From positions 1 through 64,000 of the forward strand of contig CATKHK010000036.1 in NCBI GenBank assembly GCA_949751835.1: a DNA stretch of 64,000 nt, given 5' to 3'. Below the pieces are notes generated by a model. That model did not search any database. It was not told where the DNA came from and was given only the letters and a program-made list of their open reading frames with translations. Positions 47,614-58,193 of the stretch are shown here, in pieces. Source of the DNA: Blepharisma japonicum (lineage: Eukaryota; Ciliophora; Heterotrichea; Heterotrichida; Blepharismidae). The position numbers and the translations under genes were made by a program. Each line of letters starts with the position of its first letter. Position 1 is the first letter of the stretch.

Positions 47614-48190
47614 TTATGCTTTTCTTTTAGATCTTTCATAATAAAAAGAAAAATAATCTCTCGTTGTAAAGCATTGCTTTAATAGCATATTTCTAAGAGG
47701 ATAAAGAAATTTTTTTATCTGGTAATATCCATCACAACAATAAACTCCATTTATATTTGAAAAAATTACAAATGGATTTTTAGCATTCTTTATTAGCAAT
47801 TGCTCTGTACATTTATCAAAATACCTTATTAGTGAATGGTGAGTATAAGAATTTATAGATTTATAATAAATTCATATCTAACTATGTCTTAGCTCAACAA
47901 AAATATTATTAACTATATCAGCTATAGGCATTCATACTCTTTGCCTATGAGCTTGATAAAAAAGGAAAACTTTAAATAGACCATCAATAAAATCAGGGGT
48001 GGATTCCTAACAAGACAAATCAATTTTCTAAAATAGGATTTTTCTAATGATTTGCTCGCTAAGCATGGGATTTCCTATTACTTTAATTCAGAACTCAAAA
48101 CTATTTTCATTTTTATGAAAATAATTTTTAGATTTTATGCAGAAGGATTGGTTTAGGCTCTTTTAAAATGAACTAATTTACTTCGTTTAG
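47614..48190 (-). pseudogene. Coding relic of unknown family
   Basis: The last 61 codons (47799-47614, ending in UAA) continue upstream in the same frame for about 130 codons with protein-like content (SFEFWIKVIGNPMLSEQII and APIADIV-type phrases). This stretch is interrupted by about five UAA/UAG codons and keeps its frame throughout. That pattern fits a recent pseudogene or a reassigned UAA/UAG. No family is recognised. Confidence 0.4.
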
Positions 48191-48234
48191 TTTATTAAAT
48201 CATTTATTTTCACTTTTTATTTTACTAGAGAAAT

Positions 48235-48662
48235 GAATGTGAGATTAGCGCGAAAATTGCCTCAAGCTGCAGGAAACGGAATATAGAGGTGAGCATTAAC
48301 GTGAGTTGAGTCTATTCCAGATGATTTATTCGAATAATTAGTTGATGAAGGGATTCTGGATGAACTTATGGATGATGATGATGATTTTGATTCGGAGGAT
48401 GAATTTTTCTCAGATGAGAATTATGAATAAGAAGATGAAGAGGAAAGTGGAGATAGGACCCATTCGAAGCCGAAATGGAAGAATTGTTGAAGGAATTTGC
48501 CAGTATGGAAGGTGATATGCTCGATGACTGGGGCTTGGTATACACCACTCATTCATTTGGTTTGATGACTTTAGAAATAGGTTGCAAAAAAAGGAAGGAG
48601 GACAATGTGGCTGAGGAGGAAAAGGCAAAAAACGCAAAAGATACCAAAGCGCTTCCTATATA
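48235..48662 (+). pseudogene. Acidic coding relic of unknown family
   Basis: Starts MNVRLARKLPQAAGNGI and continues with a strongly acidic stretch (LVDEGILDELMDDDDDFDSE) interrupted by UAG and UAA. It changes frame near 48460 and ends with an open 62-codon frame (48475-48663). The acidic N-terminal style occurs in some transposases but also in many nuclear proteins; no catalytic motif is visible. Confidence 0.4.
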
Positions 48663-49105
48663 ACATAAAGGAATACTTATTTCTTATATAAAATTGACCC
48701 TAGTGATCTATTCTTCTTATCTTCCACTTCTTTAAATTTTATAAATCAGTGTAAATTATTATAAAATTTATTTATTTATCAAAATAATTAATAAATTGAG
48801 CATCAAAGTCTTTAACTTTTTTTTTATAGCTATCATACTGTTTTAAGCTTAAAATTTTAAGTGATCCTCCATATTCTTAAATATGTGGAGGGAATAATTC
48901 TTACTAAACAATAATTTGCGTTCCTATCTTCATCCTTTAAATTTCACAATACTTACCATTTATAAGCCCAATGCCTAATGCTAAAGTGCTTCTAGCACAA
49001 CAGAACACTTTATCATTAAGGAAATCATATCATTAATTAATAATAGTAACTAGCATTCGCACTTTTTAGACTGATTTGTGTCTAGAAAGGAGCATTTAAT
49101 CTAGC
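48663..49105. other. AT-rich spacer
   Basis: No gene is seen. Confidence 0.5.
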
Positions 49106-49109
49106 TTTC

Positions 49110-49676
49110 ATGTCATTCATTATCCTATATGAGTATTGAAGTTTTCTCTAGGTATTAATCCTTTAGCAATTAGTGTGAATAAAGTTTTTATGTTGACTCC
49201 TGTTTTAGCGCTAACTTCAATATAATAAACTCCTGATTCTCGCTTTGTCAGCTGCTTCTTGTCATGTGAAACATCTTTCTTCAATTTTGTCAGCTTTATT
49301 CCCCACCAGCATGATAATTATATCAGTCCCTAATTGATTTTTGATATGCTCAATCCACCAGCCAGCATAGTTAAGAGTTTGTCTATTTGTCACATCAATG
49401 ACGATAATTACTGCTGAAGGAGAATCACTAATATAGTATGGGATTGAACCCCTAAATACTTTTTGACCTGTATCTCAAATCTCAAGACACACACTCCTAT
49501 TATCAATATGAAGCGTCTTGAATTTAAAATCAGCCCCAATCGAGGGTTGATAATTATTATAAAAAGTTTCAAACATAAATCTTCTAAAAATAGAACTCTT
49601 TCCTGCGTGACCATCGCCTAATAGGACAAACTTGTATTTTACTCATTGAATCACAGATTTCAGCTCTTTGTTGCCA
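49110..49676 (-). pseudogene. Rab6-like GTPase relic
   Basis: Reads as GTPase with P-loop GDGHAGKSS, switch region WDTGQKVFRGSIPYYI (Trp by UGA), NKAD and SAKTG. The expected ATG is out of frame with the coding part, and one frameshift lies near 49240, before the SAK box. The array's inserted segment is absent from this copy. Confidence 0.75.
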
Positions 49677-49809
49677 TTTATATTGGACAAACTTTAACTA
49701 ATTATGCTTCTACATATGATTCTTTAATATTATTATAAGATTCTTTTTTAAGACCCTGTCTTTTAATAGCTTATAAAAGAGCACATAATCTGGGTTTCAT
49801 ATTGCTCAC

Positions 49810-50410
49810 TACTCCACTTTGAAGTTTTTTTAAGTTTGAGGTTTCTCTGGCTATTAATTCTCCAGCAACTATTATGAATAAACTTTTTATGTTGAATCCT
49901 GTTTTAGCGCAAACTTAAATATAATAAGCTCCTAATTTCGTTGCTTTAGCAACTGCCTCTTCTGAAGTGACACATCTTTCTTCAACTTGATCAACTTTAT
50001 TCCCAACCAATATGATGGTTACATCAGCTCCACCTCCTTTTTGACATTTTCAAGTCACCACAAAGCAAATCTAATAGTTAGTCTGTTTGTCAAACCAAAG
50101 ACAACAATTACTGCTGAAGAATCTCTAACATAGGTATTAGTGACGAAATTAAGGTAATTTTTTGATTTTATTAAGCCTCCATATAATTTTGAACTCACGT
50201 TTGTATCTCAAATCTGAATATGCACATTTATATCATCAAGATAAAGGGTTTTAAGCAAAAACCAATTCCAAATGTTGGAAGTATTTACTACTAAAAGCTT
50301 CAAACACAAATTTGGTAATAATCGAAGTCTTTTCCTACTTCTCGCCAGCCTAAAAAATGAAAATTGTATTTTGCTGTTGGGCCAATGGCATTCAGCTTTT
50401 CTGTTTCCAT
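49810..50410 (-). pseudogene. Rab6-like GTPase relic with insert remnant
   Basis: The start METEKLNAIGPT is followed by a degraded P-loop, stops and frame changes. NKVDQVEERCVTSEEA is readable near the end. Between the switch II region and VRDSSAVIVV-type sequence lies a roughly 60-bp segment containing TAATAAAATCAAAAAATTACC, matching part of the insert seen in neighbouring copies. Confidence 0.7.
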
Positions 50411-50429
50411 TTATTATCAACAAATTTGA

Positions 50430-51455
50430 CTAATCAGGCTTTTAAAAATGATTTTATAATATTATAGAGTGAATCTTCTTTATATATATATATAAATGGT
50501 GTATGAAGTACATGGAGACATTTTTGGACTGTCAAAAGTATTTGCAAGAATGTCAGAATCTGTAAAATTTTGACGAAATTTATAAAGGAATGTAAAAAAA
50601 CCTCAAAAATTGTAAAAATTTGTAATTATATAAAAATGCATTGAAATGTAAAAAATGTATAAAAGTTTGTTAAAAAAAATTGTAATTTTGCCCTATTGCT
50701 GTTCAATATGCAACAATTTGTCAAAAAAAAATACATTAAAATTTTAATAGTAAAAAATTGATTTTAATTCAAAGTAAAATGCTATAACAGTAGCTCAGAT
50801 TAAATAACAAATAGAGCAAATAGGTTTAAATATCATGGCAAATTGTTATAATCTTCATGTAGTGATCTCTTCTAAAAACCTGTCAAAAATATGATACCAA
50901 AATTTCTAAATTTTGGGAATTTGATTTTGTCAAAAAATAAAGTGAGAACGGAGCATCAAATACTTGTAAATGATGAAACAAAAATAGAAGATAAATGATT
51001 ATATCATTTGACTTTTGAGTATAGTCAATGCCGCTATTATTGATATTAAAAAAAAATCTATTAATAGAATGATTTAAATTACTTCTGCCATGAATTATTC
51101 TTTATAAGCTGCTCAGGACTCAAATATGCAGTATGCTGCTCTCAGCCCATGCACCAATTCTGCTATCATGGCCCAATAAGGATTTGCTCTTATTTCAGGT
51201 CACCTTATTTTAAGCTGCAGAATACTACTCCGTGAAGAAAGAGCTGTGAGTATGAGCTAAGAAAATTAATTCTTCTGGTAATTAACCTTGTGCTTTAAAA
51301 AATCTTTTACTCTTGATTAAGTTTTTTATAAAATGCATTTTATATTAAGTTGATAATTTAGATATTAACGTTTAATAATATTAACCCGAACTCAATCTTT
51401 TTATAATAATTTTATGCTTAGAAAGGAGCAACTAACTCAGCTTTCATATCACTCA
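50430..51455. other. Spacer with irregular TGTAAAA-rich tract and a coding-like island
   Basis: Positions 50510-50700 are a degenerate low-complexity tract of TGTAAAA-like units. Positions 51080-51260 are richer in G and C and read on the + strand as a protein-like frame (NMQYAALSPCTNSAIMA) containing several UAA codons. No gene can be assigned. Confidence 0.45.
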
Positions 51456-52019
51456 TTACACCAGTTTAAGTTTGAGGTTTTCTCTAGCTGCTAATTCTCA
51501 AGCAACTACTGTAAATAAAGTTTTTATGTTTAGTCCTGTTTTAGCACTAACTTCCATATAATAAGCTCCTCATTCTCTTGCCTTGGCAGCTGCTTCTTCT
51601 GAAGTTACACATCTTTCTTTAACTTTGTCAACTTTATTCCCCACCAATATGATAATTATATCAGTTCTTCCACATAAGTTGACTTCTTCAATAAATCCAT
51701 GGGCTCTGTTAAGAGTTTGTCTGTTTGTCACATCAATGGCAATAATTACTGCTGAAGAATCTCTAATTCCATATATGAGATAGGACTCTCCATCTTCTCA
51801 ACTTATCATTTCGTCCAATATATGAAGACTCACATTTCTACCACCAAGATGAAACGTTTTTCTTGGGAAATCAAGCCCAATATTATCTATATATCTATTA
51901 TCAAAAATTCCAAACGCAAATTTGGTAGCAATAGAAGTCTTTCCTACGGGTCCAGCGCCTAAAACTAAAAGCTTATAATTTGTTGTTGGGCTTGCAGAGT
52001 TCAAATCTTCTGTTTCCAT
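51456..52019 (-). CDS. Rab6-like GTPase with degenerate switch II
   Basis: 187 residues, UAA stop, with UGA-Trp at three places. The P-loop is GAGPVGKTS and the G4 box NKVDKVKERCVTSEEA; the G5 box is SAKTG. The usual WDTAGQ is replaced by LDEMISWEDGE, so the catalytic Gln and the G3 Gly are missing. No C-terminal Cys for prenylation. It may bind nucleotide but should hydrolyse poorly. The next copy (52243) is divergent, 223 bases away. Confidence 0.75.
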
Positions 52020-52242
52020 TTATTATCCAACAAATTTAACTAATTATGCTTTTTCGAATGATTTATGATTTTATAAAAAGATTCTTCTTTAAATATATAA
52101 AAATTATTTTGGAGGTTTATCATAACTGATAAAAATGCATTAGGAGAATATTTAAAATAAGGATGGGATAAATAGCAATTTTAAATAAAATTAAATTAAA
52201 TTAAAAATAAAAGCATAATTAGCTAAATTTGTTCAGAAATAA

Positions 52243-52935
52243 ATGGAAACGAAAGAGCTGAACCCTGAGGGTCAAATAGTCAAACTCAAGCTTGTGTTTT
52301 TAGGCGATGCGCAAGTAGGAAAGACTTCGATTCTTGCTCAATATGCCTTTGAAACCTTCGATAGTAATTATCAAGCCTCGATTGGAGTTGATTTTATATC
52401 TAAAAGATTCCATTATGATGATATGACTATACTTCTTCAATTTTGGGATACATCAGGTCAAAAAAGATTTAGAAGTTTAATTCCAAGCTATACTAGCGGT
52501 TTTATTAAATTCGAAGAATAAGTAATTTTTGCATTAATTTTATGCAATCATATTATTTCCTATAAGTAAATAAAAAACTGTTTTAAATAGTTCACTTCTC
52601 CCTATATTAGAAATACTTTAGCAGCAGTTATTGTCTTTGATGTGACGAATAGACAAAGTTTTGACAGTGCTGATGAATGAATTGAAATGGTCAAAAATGA
52701 AAGTGGAACTGATATAATCATTGGATTGGTGGGGAATAAAGTTGATCAAGTTGAAGAAAGATGTGTTACCTCAGAAGAAGCAGCTGCCAAAGCAAGTGAA
52801 AAAGGAGCTATGTATATTGAGGTTAGTGCTAAAACAGGAGGAAACATAAAAACTTTATTCGCACTAATTGCTGGAGGATTCGCAGCCAGAGAAAAACTTA
52901 GGTTTCAAAGTGAGGAAATAAGTGCTCCTTCCTAG
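52243..52935 (+). CDS. Rab6-like GTPase interrupted by a 114-bp insert
   Basis: Begins METKELN and keeps P-loop GDAQVGKTS, FWDTSGQKRFRSLIPSY, NKVDQVEERCVTSEEAAAKA and SAKTGGN, ending at UAG. After IPSY the frame enters an AT-rich segment and meets UAA at 52519. Dropping 114 bases between two CTATA copies gives IPSY-IRNTLAAVIVFDVTNRQ, as in uninterrupted paralogues, and a protein of 192 residues. UGA at 52678-52680 aligns with TGG at 58865-58867. No C-terminal prenylation Cys. It retains the G3 Gly and Gln that most intact copies here lack. Unless the insert is removed from DNA or RNA, only about 92 residues would be made. Confidence 0.75.
52493..52606 (+). other. IES-like insert in a GTPase gene (114 bp)
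   Basis: An AT-rich segment between direct repeats CTATA (52488-52492 and 52602-52606). Excision of one repeat plus the segment restores the frame exactly. Candidate GT...AG pairs inside would leave extra bases out of frame, so a standard intron fits less well. Similar inserts lie in three other copies of the array. Confidence 0.6.
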
Positions 52936-53100
52936 CACGAATTATAAGGAAATAATGATAGCTAACTAATATTATTAAGTGTTTATATCTAAAGAGCATC
53001 AATATAAAAAATGTATCTTTACAACTATATTTAAAGAAGAATCTTTTTATAATATTAAAAAAACATTTGCAAAAGCATAATTAAATTTGTTCAATCATAA

Positions 53101-53545
53101 ATGACAATAAAAGAGCTTAACTCTGTAAGCCCAACAGCAAATTGCAAGCTTTTGTTTTTAGGCTATCCGTACTTGGGAAAGACTTCTATTATTACCAAAA
53201 TTTGTGTTCGAAACTTTAAATAATGATGACGAATCCTTATGAAGGACATCAGCATCCAAAACTCTTCATCTTGTTAATAGGAGTGTATGTCTTCAGATTA
53301 AGGATACAAAAAATATTCAAGTTCATGACGGACATGAGTTCACGCCATTATTATATTCGAGATTTGTTAATTTCCAAGAATAAGTGATTTTATACTAATT
53401 TTATTTATATAGCAACATTGTCTTATATCTCTTAATAAAATCAAAAATTTGCCTTAAGTATAGAAATTCTTAAGCAGTAATTATTGTCTTTGATGTGACG
53501 AATAAAGAAACTCTTACGATGCTTCACGGTGGATTATAGATGCCC
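53101..53545 (+). pseudogene. Rab6-like GTPase relic
   Basis: The start MTIKELNSVSPTANCKLLFL and a P-loop-like GYPYLGKTS are readable, then the frame breaks by codon 40. Insert-like sequence (GTTAATTTCCAAGAATAAGTG) follows near 53366. The mirror copy is at 56995-57295. Confidence 0.75.
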
Positions 53546-53553
53546 ATGAATAT

Positions 53554-54205
53554 CTAAGAATTGATGCAGTCAAAATATTGATGGAGAATAAAAGCTGATA
53601 AAGTTGTAAAAAGATCTATCTCGCCAGGTAGATCTATAGCTTCCTCTAGTGAATTAAATTCGCCAAATATCGCATACCTTAAGTATGGCGAAAAATGGAC
53701 CTCTATCCTTTCCGGCCCAGCCTGCATAATATTATCCATCTCTACACCAACTACTTAACATTTTTCTCCAATCTTCTCCAGTACTTCCTCAAGTGCCACT
53801 CCTGCAGATATGTCAATCCTTAATTTGATATCTCGTGCAATTTATTCCCCTTCCTCGGAAGTCAACTCCCATCGGCACTATTAGCTTTTTCCCATTGTAG
53901 TTTGCAATGATTCCTCCCCTTCTTACTAGTTCCTCCCTTGTCTTCCGATTAATCAATGTGACTATAGCATCTCCTGATGGAAATCTCGTACATTTCAAGA
54001 TTAATGCTGCATATAAGTTCTTCTTTTCCTCCAAACAATTTTTACCTGTAAATTATAATAGGTAGATTTTGACAGTTTCAATTTCCCTATTTTTAGGTAG
54101 CTCGTCATATGGTGCTTAATAGCCATAGAAAAGTCTAATTCCCAACAACTTCTTTTCGTCCTGAGCAGCCCTTATTGGTTTTCTTTCGTTCTCCATCTTC
54201 GCTTC
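53554..54205 (-). pseudogene. Broken ORF of foreign-looking composition
   Basis: Fragments with an unusually high content of G and codons such as GGA, AGG and CCG. They include an RRM-like or DUF4283-like layout (TLINRKTREELVRRGG, then GVDFRGRG, then EEVLEKIGEKC and VGVEMDNI). This resembles the nucleic-acid-binding ORF of retroelements, but the match is weak and no reverse transcriptase is nearby. The copy is broken in several places. It lies in the loop of the inverted repeat. Confidence 0.4.
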
Positions 54206-55029
54206 AAAAAAAAGTGGAAGCAACATATATCACTTATATAAAATTGAATAATTAAAATTATCATATTTTCTGTGAAATAGATAGCTAAGTGAAAATTAAA
54301 TCTCAAAACTAAAGATAGGGTAATAATGGGTGAAATGAAAACTGGAATAGGACTTTCTTTATATCACAAAACCAGTATAAAAAGTGCCAAATGCAAGTTT
54401 ATATTATTAAACGCTTATATTTAAATTATCCTTATAATAAATGCATCTTTACAACTATACTTAAATTGTAAATTTTGATAATTTTATGAAAACATTAATT
54501 TTTTCTCATCCTTAGTTGAATAGCCTATCTTTATTTAGCTATTCCACCAGATAATCAACGTTGTAGGAATAACCTTGGGTTCTAGTCCTTGAAACTTAAA
54601 AGATTTTTGGGCTATTCACTCAGCACTTCCAAGAAGGTAGACCACTAAGTTAGAGCACAAGCTAAATATGAGCCAGATGAGAGTCAAGGTAGTGAGCGAG
54701 GCTTTTGCCTAGAGCTTTTGGTAACAATGATGGAGTGCTTGCTAGAAATTATACGAAAGCATCCATGACATCACTAGTTTTGAATTAAGCCATTTTTGCT
54801 ATTTCATGAATTTATTGTCGACTAAGGTTTTTCTAAGTTAAACTTTTGTCCTAAATATATATAAGGGACGCTAGACTCCTTTCTCAAATTCCAAATTAGG
54901 TCATTGCCTTGAATTAAGGGATGATAAACTTCCAACACAATTAATATATATTTATAGGAGAATATTTTTATAATACTACAACATCATTTGTGAAAGCATA
55001 ATTAATAAATTTGTTCGATAATAAATACA
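54206..55029. other. Spacer with a GC-richer unassigned island
   Basis: Positions 54500-54960 look coding-like in more than one + strand frame when stops are read through, so no frame can be trusted. No tRNA fold was found. The last 60 bases are the shared 5' flank of the GTPase copies (AAGCATAATTA). Confidence 0.4.
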
Positions 55030-55587
55030 ATGGAAGGGCTAAACTCTTTGAGCTCAACAACAAAATGCAAACTTGCTTTCTTAGGCTATGGAAATGTGGG
55101 AAAAACTTCTATTATTACCAAATTTGTCTTAGGAACTATTAATGATTATTACGAGCCTACAAGGGAGATGTATCCTTGATTCAAAACGCTTTATTTTGAT
55201 GATCGAAATGTGGATCTTCAGATTTGAGATACAAGCACGCGTTCAAGAATATTTTCCAGCTTAATACCATCATATATTCGATATTCTTCAGCAGTAATTA
55301 TTGTTATTGATGTTACAGACAGACAAGCTCTTAGCAATGCTGATAGATGGATAAAAGCTGTCAAAACTTGTAGGGGCACTGATGCAATCATCATATTGGT
55401 AGGAAATAAAGCTGAAAAAGTAAAAGAAAGACGTTTCACGTTAGAAGAAGCAGCTGCTAGAGCAAAAGAGTGAGAAGTTTATTATATTGAAGTTAGCGCT
55501 AAAACAGGAGTCAACATAACAAGTTTATTTGCACTTGTTACTTGAGGATCAACAGCCAGAAAAAACCTCAAACTTCAGATGGACTAA
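55030..55587 (+). CDS. Rab6-like GTPase with altered switch II
   Basis: 185 residues from MEGLNSLSSTTKCKL to UAA. The P-loop is GYGNVGKTS. UGA codons give Trp at MYPWF, at the invariant G3 Trp (QIWDTS), at AKEWEV and at VTWGS. The G3 box reads WDTSTRS instead of WDTAGQE, losing Gly and Gln. G4 is NKAEKVKER, where the usual NKxD Asp is Glu, and G5 is SAKTG. No C-terminal Cys. The frame is intact but nucleotide binding and hydrolysis are probably weakened. No insert is present. Confidence 0.75.
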
Positions 55588-56098
55588 TGAGCGATATGAA
55601 AGCTGGATTAAGCGATATTACAGTTAATAAATATTAATTTTTCTCTAATTTGTACACTTCATTTTTATTTATAAATTCCATGAGTTTCTCCGCATTGGAT
55701 TCTTTCTAGGCACAAAATCAGTATAAAAATGTGAATGCTCGCTAATATTATTTACGTTGATATCTAATTATCATCTTTATAAAAATCATTTTTATAAATA
55801 TATTGCTTTCCCTTAAAGAGGGAAATAATTTGCTTTTTCCTCACAATCAAAATCCGCCATCAAGCAAATTAGGAGCTCATTAATTATCAAACACTTTATT
55901 TTTAAATAATAAATTTCAGCTCAATAGTCGATTAAAAAGTAAATGATTAAAAAATAAGTTATATAAGGGTTAAAAACTATCTAATACAAAAGAATATCGA
56001 AAATTAAAAAATTCCATAGCCTTTTTCTTCGGACTTTGAATTGATTTCTCTTAATTTTAGAATAAGTGAGACGATCTAATTATAAACTAAATTTCTAA
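55588..56098. other. AT-rich convergent spacer
   Basis: No gene is seen between the GTPase and the Cys-rich gene. Confidence 0.5.
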
Positions 56099-56974
56099 TT
56101 AAGGAGATGCATTAGAACCACAACTCTCGCATTTCTCAACATTATTATCCCTCATTTCTTTTGCACAGCTTCCACAAACAAAGCAACCCTTTTCACAAAG
56201 CTCTTTGGTGTCATCTGCCCTCTTACATCTAATACATCTCACTTCTTTTCCTGCAGGTGGTGGGACATCAACTGGTTTGTCTAGTGTACTCAAAGCTATT
56301 TTGAGGGTACATCTTAACTCCACCGAATATTTATTTTCACATCCAATCCTCGGACACTTCAAGCTATAAAAATCATTCAGATTATTAATGCAATGCTGTC
56401 TTGTGCAGGAATCACACACATTGCAGCAGCCTTCAGACCTGGTCAGCGAGAAATCAATATCGTCTTGTCCTTTATTGCAGACTGGACAAGTCTTATAGGT
56501 ATCATTTAATTTAGTGATCGCTACAGAAATGTCTGATTTTTCTCTTTCAAAGGTTTGCTTGCCATGCTGGCATCTTTCCTTGTTAAAAAGAAAATCTCTA
56601 ATGCATTCTCCACAGTGGTCTTCTTTGCAAGCGTTGAGCTTGTAGTATTTAGGCTTAGATCTATGCTCAGCGACATTGTGGACTAATTGAAGAATTTCGG
56701 GAGGGATTTCTTCAGTTCGGTCAAGCTGCTTTATGCGGCTTAAGATTATTTCTTTGCCTTTTTGTCCAATTTGAATGTTGTTTTCAAGAGTAAATTTGGA
56801 TAAATAAATGGTGAAATTTTTGAATGCTTCTTTGCCTGCGTGAAGGTTAGTGGGGTTTGCTTGGGATTTGATTGGGGCTGGGGGAACCTTGGCATCTTCT
56901 TCACCGGTTTTTAAGATTTCTTGTAGTTTTCCAGGGCCGTATAAGAAATTGGACATGTTTTCATGTGCTTTCAT
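56099..56974 (-). CDS. Cys-rich RING/RBR-like zinc protein
   Basis: 291 residues with no in-frame UGA and UAA as stop. The N-terminal 110 residues lack motifs. Then come three Cys/His clusters: CKEDHCGECIRDFLF; CPVCNKG with CCNVCDSCTRQHC and LKCPRIGC; CIRCKRA with CFVCGSC and CESCGS. The spacing suggests linked RING-type modules as in RBR or RING ubiquitin ligases, but no subfamily is certain. It lies in the loop of the inverted repeat, and its ATG is only about 30 bases from the inner edge of the right arm, so its upstream region comes from a GTPase relic. Confidence 0.7.
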   Translation of the reverse strand: MKAHENMSNFLYGPGKLQEILKTGEEDAKVPPAPIKSQANPTNLHAGKEAFKNFTIYLSKFTLENNIQIGQKGKEIILSRIKQLDRTEEIPPEILQLVHNVAEHRSKPKYYKLNACKEDHCGECIRDFLFNKERCQHGKQTFEREKSDISVAITKLNDTYKTCPVCNKGQDDIDFSLTRSEGCCNVCDSCTRQHCINNLNDFYSLKCPRIGCENKYSVELRCTLKIALSTLDKPVDVPPPAGKEVRCIRCKRADDTKELCEKGCFVCGSCAKEMRDNNVEKCESCGSNASP

Positions 56975-56994
56975 AATTCTATAAATTTAATATT

Positions 56995-57295
56995 TCAGTA
57001 AATAAAATCACATATTCTTGGAAATTAACAAATCTCGAATATAATAATAGCGTGAACTCAGTGTCCGTCATGAGCTTGAATATTTTTTGTATCCTTAATC
57101 TGAAGACATACACTCCTATTAACAAGATGAAGAGTTTTGGATGCTGATGTCCTTCATAAGGATTCGTCATCATTATTTAAAGTTTCGAACACAAATTTTG
57201 GTAATAATAGAAGTCTTTCCCAAGTACGGATAGCCTAAAAACAAAAGTTTGCAATTTGCTGTTGGGCTTACAGAGTTAAGCTCTTTTATTGTCAT
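56995..57295 (-). pseudogene. Rab6-like GTPase relic, mirror copy
   Basis: Nearly identical, in inverted orientation, to the relic at 53101, including its frame breaks (MTIKELNSVSPTANCKLLFL, then a broken frame). This shows the duplication came after decay, or that gene conversion has kept the two alike. Confidence 0.8.
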
Positions 57296-57446
57296 TTATT
57301 ATTGAAAAAATTTAATTATGCTTTTGCAAATGTTTTTTTAATATTATAAAAAGATTCTTCTTTAAATATAATTGTAAAGATACGTTTTTTATAGTGATGC
57401 TATTTAGATATAGCACTTAATAATATTAGTTAGCTATCATTATTTC

Positions 57447-58152
57447 TTATAATTCCTGCTGGGAAGGAGCACCTATTTCCTCACTTTGAAACCTAAGTTT
57501 TTCTCTGGCTGCGAATCCTCCAGCTATTAGTGCGAATAAAGTTTTTATGTTTCCTCCTGTTTTAGCACTAACCTCAATATACATAGCTCCCATTTCACTT
57601 GCTTTGGCAGCTGCTTCTTCTGAGGTAACATATCTTTCTTCAACTTGATCAACTTTATTCCCCACCAATACTATTACTACACCAGCTCCTATTTCATCTT
57701 TGACCATTTCAATCCATTCATCAGCACTATCAAAACTTTGTCTATTCGTCAAATCAAAGACAATAACTGCTGCAAAAAAATTTCTAATATAAGGAGGAGC
57801 AAAATACTTAAAGCAGTTTTCTATTTTACTTATAGGAAATAATGTGATTGCATAAAATTAATGTAAAAATTGTTAATTCTTCGAAATTAATAAAACCCCT
57901 AATACGGCCTCGAATAAAATTCCAAACTCTTTTTTGACCTGATATATCCCAAAGATAAAGAAGTATAGCCATATCATCATAATTGAATCTTTTAGATATA
58001 GAATCAATACCAATCGAGGCTTGATAATTGCTATTGAAGGTTCCACTCACATATTGAGCAATAATAGAAGTCTTTCCTACTTGTACATCGCCTAAAAACA
58101 CAAGCCTGAGTTTGACTATTGAAGCCTTTGGGTTCAACTCTTTAGTCTCCAT
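57447..58152 (-). CDS. Rab6-like GTPase interrupted by a 115-bp insert
   Basis: Begins METKELNPKASIVKLRL, P-loop GDVQVGKTS, then LYLWDISGQKRVWNFI. The frame then enters the insert and stops. Beyond it the gene resumes (FDLTNRQSFDSADEWIEMVK, NKVDQVEER, SAKTGGN, ending SQQEL). The two halves differ in frame by one, and removing exactly 115 bases between the TATTAG repeats restores a single frame. Switch II is RVWNFI where the other arm has RFRSLI, so it has diverged. It may be decaying, or functional only after insert removal. Confidence 0.65.
57790..57904 (-). other. IES-like insert in a GTPase gene (115 bp)
   Basis: Flanked by direct repeats of TATTAG (+ strand CTAATA at 57784-57789 and 57899-57904). 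It is homologous to the insert at 52493-52606 over most of its length (GTTTTATTAA(A)TTCGAAGAAT). Excision repairs the frame of the host gene. Confidence 0.6.
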
Positions 58153-58193
58153 TTATTTCTAAACAAATTTAGCTAATTATGCTTTTATTTTTT

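Larger units (their letters stand above)
52195..53385. repeat. Inverted repeat, left arm (right arm 57005-58193)
   Basis: Contains a GTPase gene with its 5' flank and the following GTPase relic. The same pair lies in opposite orientation at 57005-58193. The inner ends (the relics) differ at only a handful of bases while the outer genes differ far more. Confidence 0.85.
57005..58193. repeat. Inverted repeat, right arm (left arm 52195-53385)
   Basis: Mirror of the left arm. The two arms are separated by a loop of about 3.6 kb. Confidence 0.85.

Noticed and set aside
52499-52590. Ordinary 92-nt GT...AG intron in the GTPase gene
   Set aside because: Removing it leaves 22 extra bases and a shifted frame, whereas excision between the CTATA repeats restores the Rab sequence exactly.
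54500-54780. Possible tRNA or coding gene in a GC-richer island
   Set aside because: No cloverleaf could be folded (T-loop-like GGGTTCTAGTCC lacks a paired stem), and two frames look equally coding-like when stops are ignored.
55218-55439. Minus-strand 73-codon frame
   Set aside because: It is the antisense shadow of the GTPase gene at 55030-55587, which reads through with UGA as Trp.
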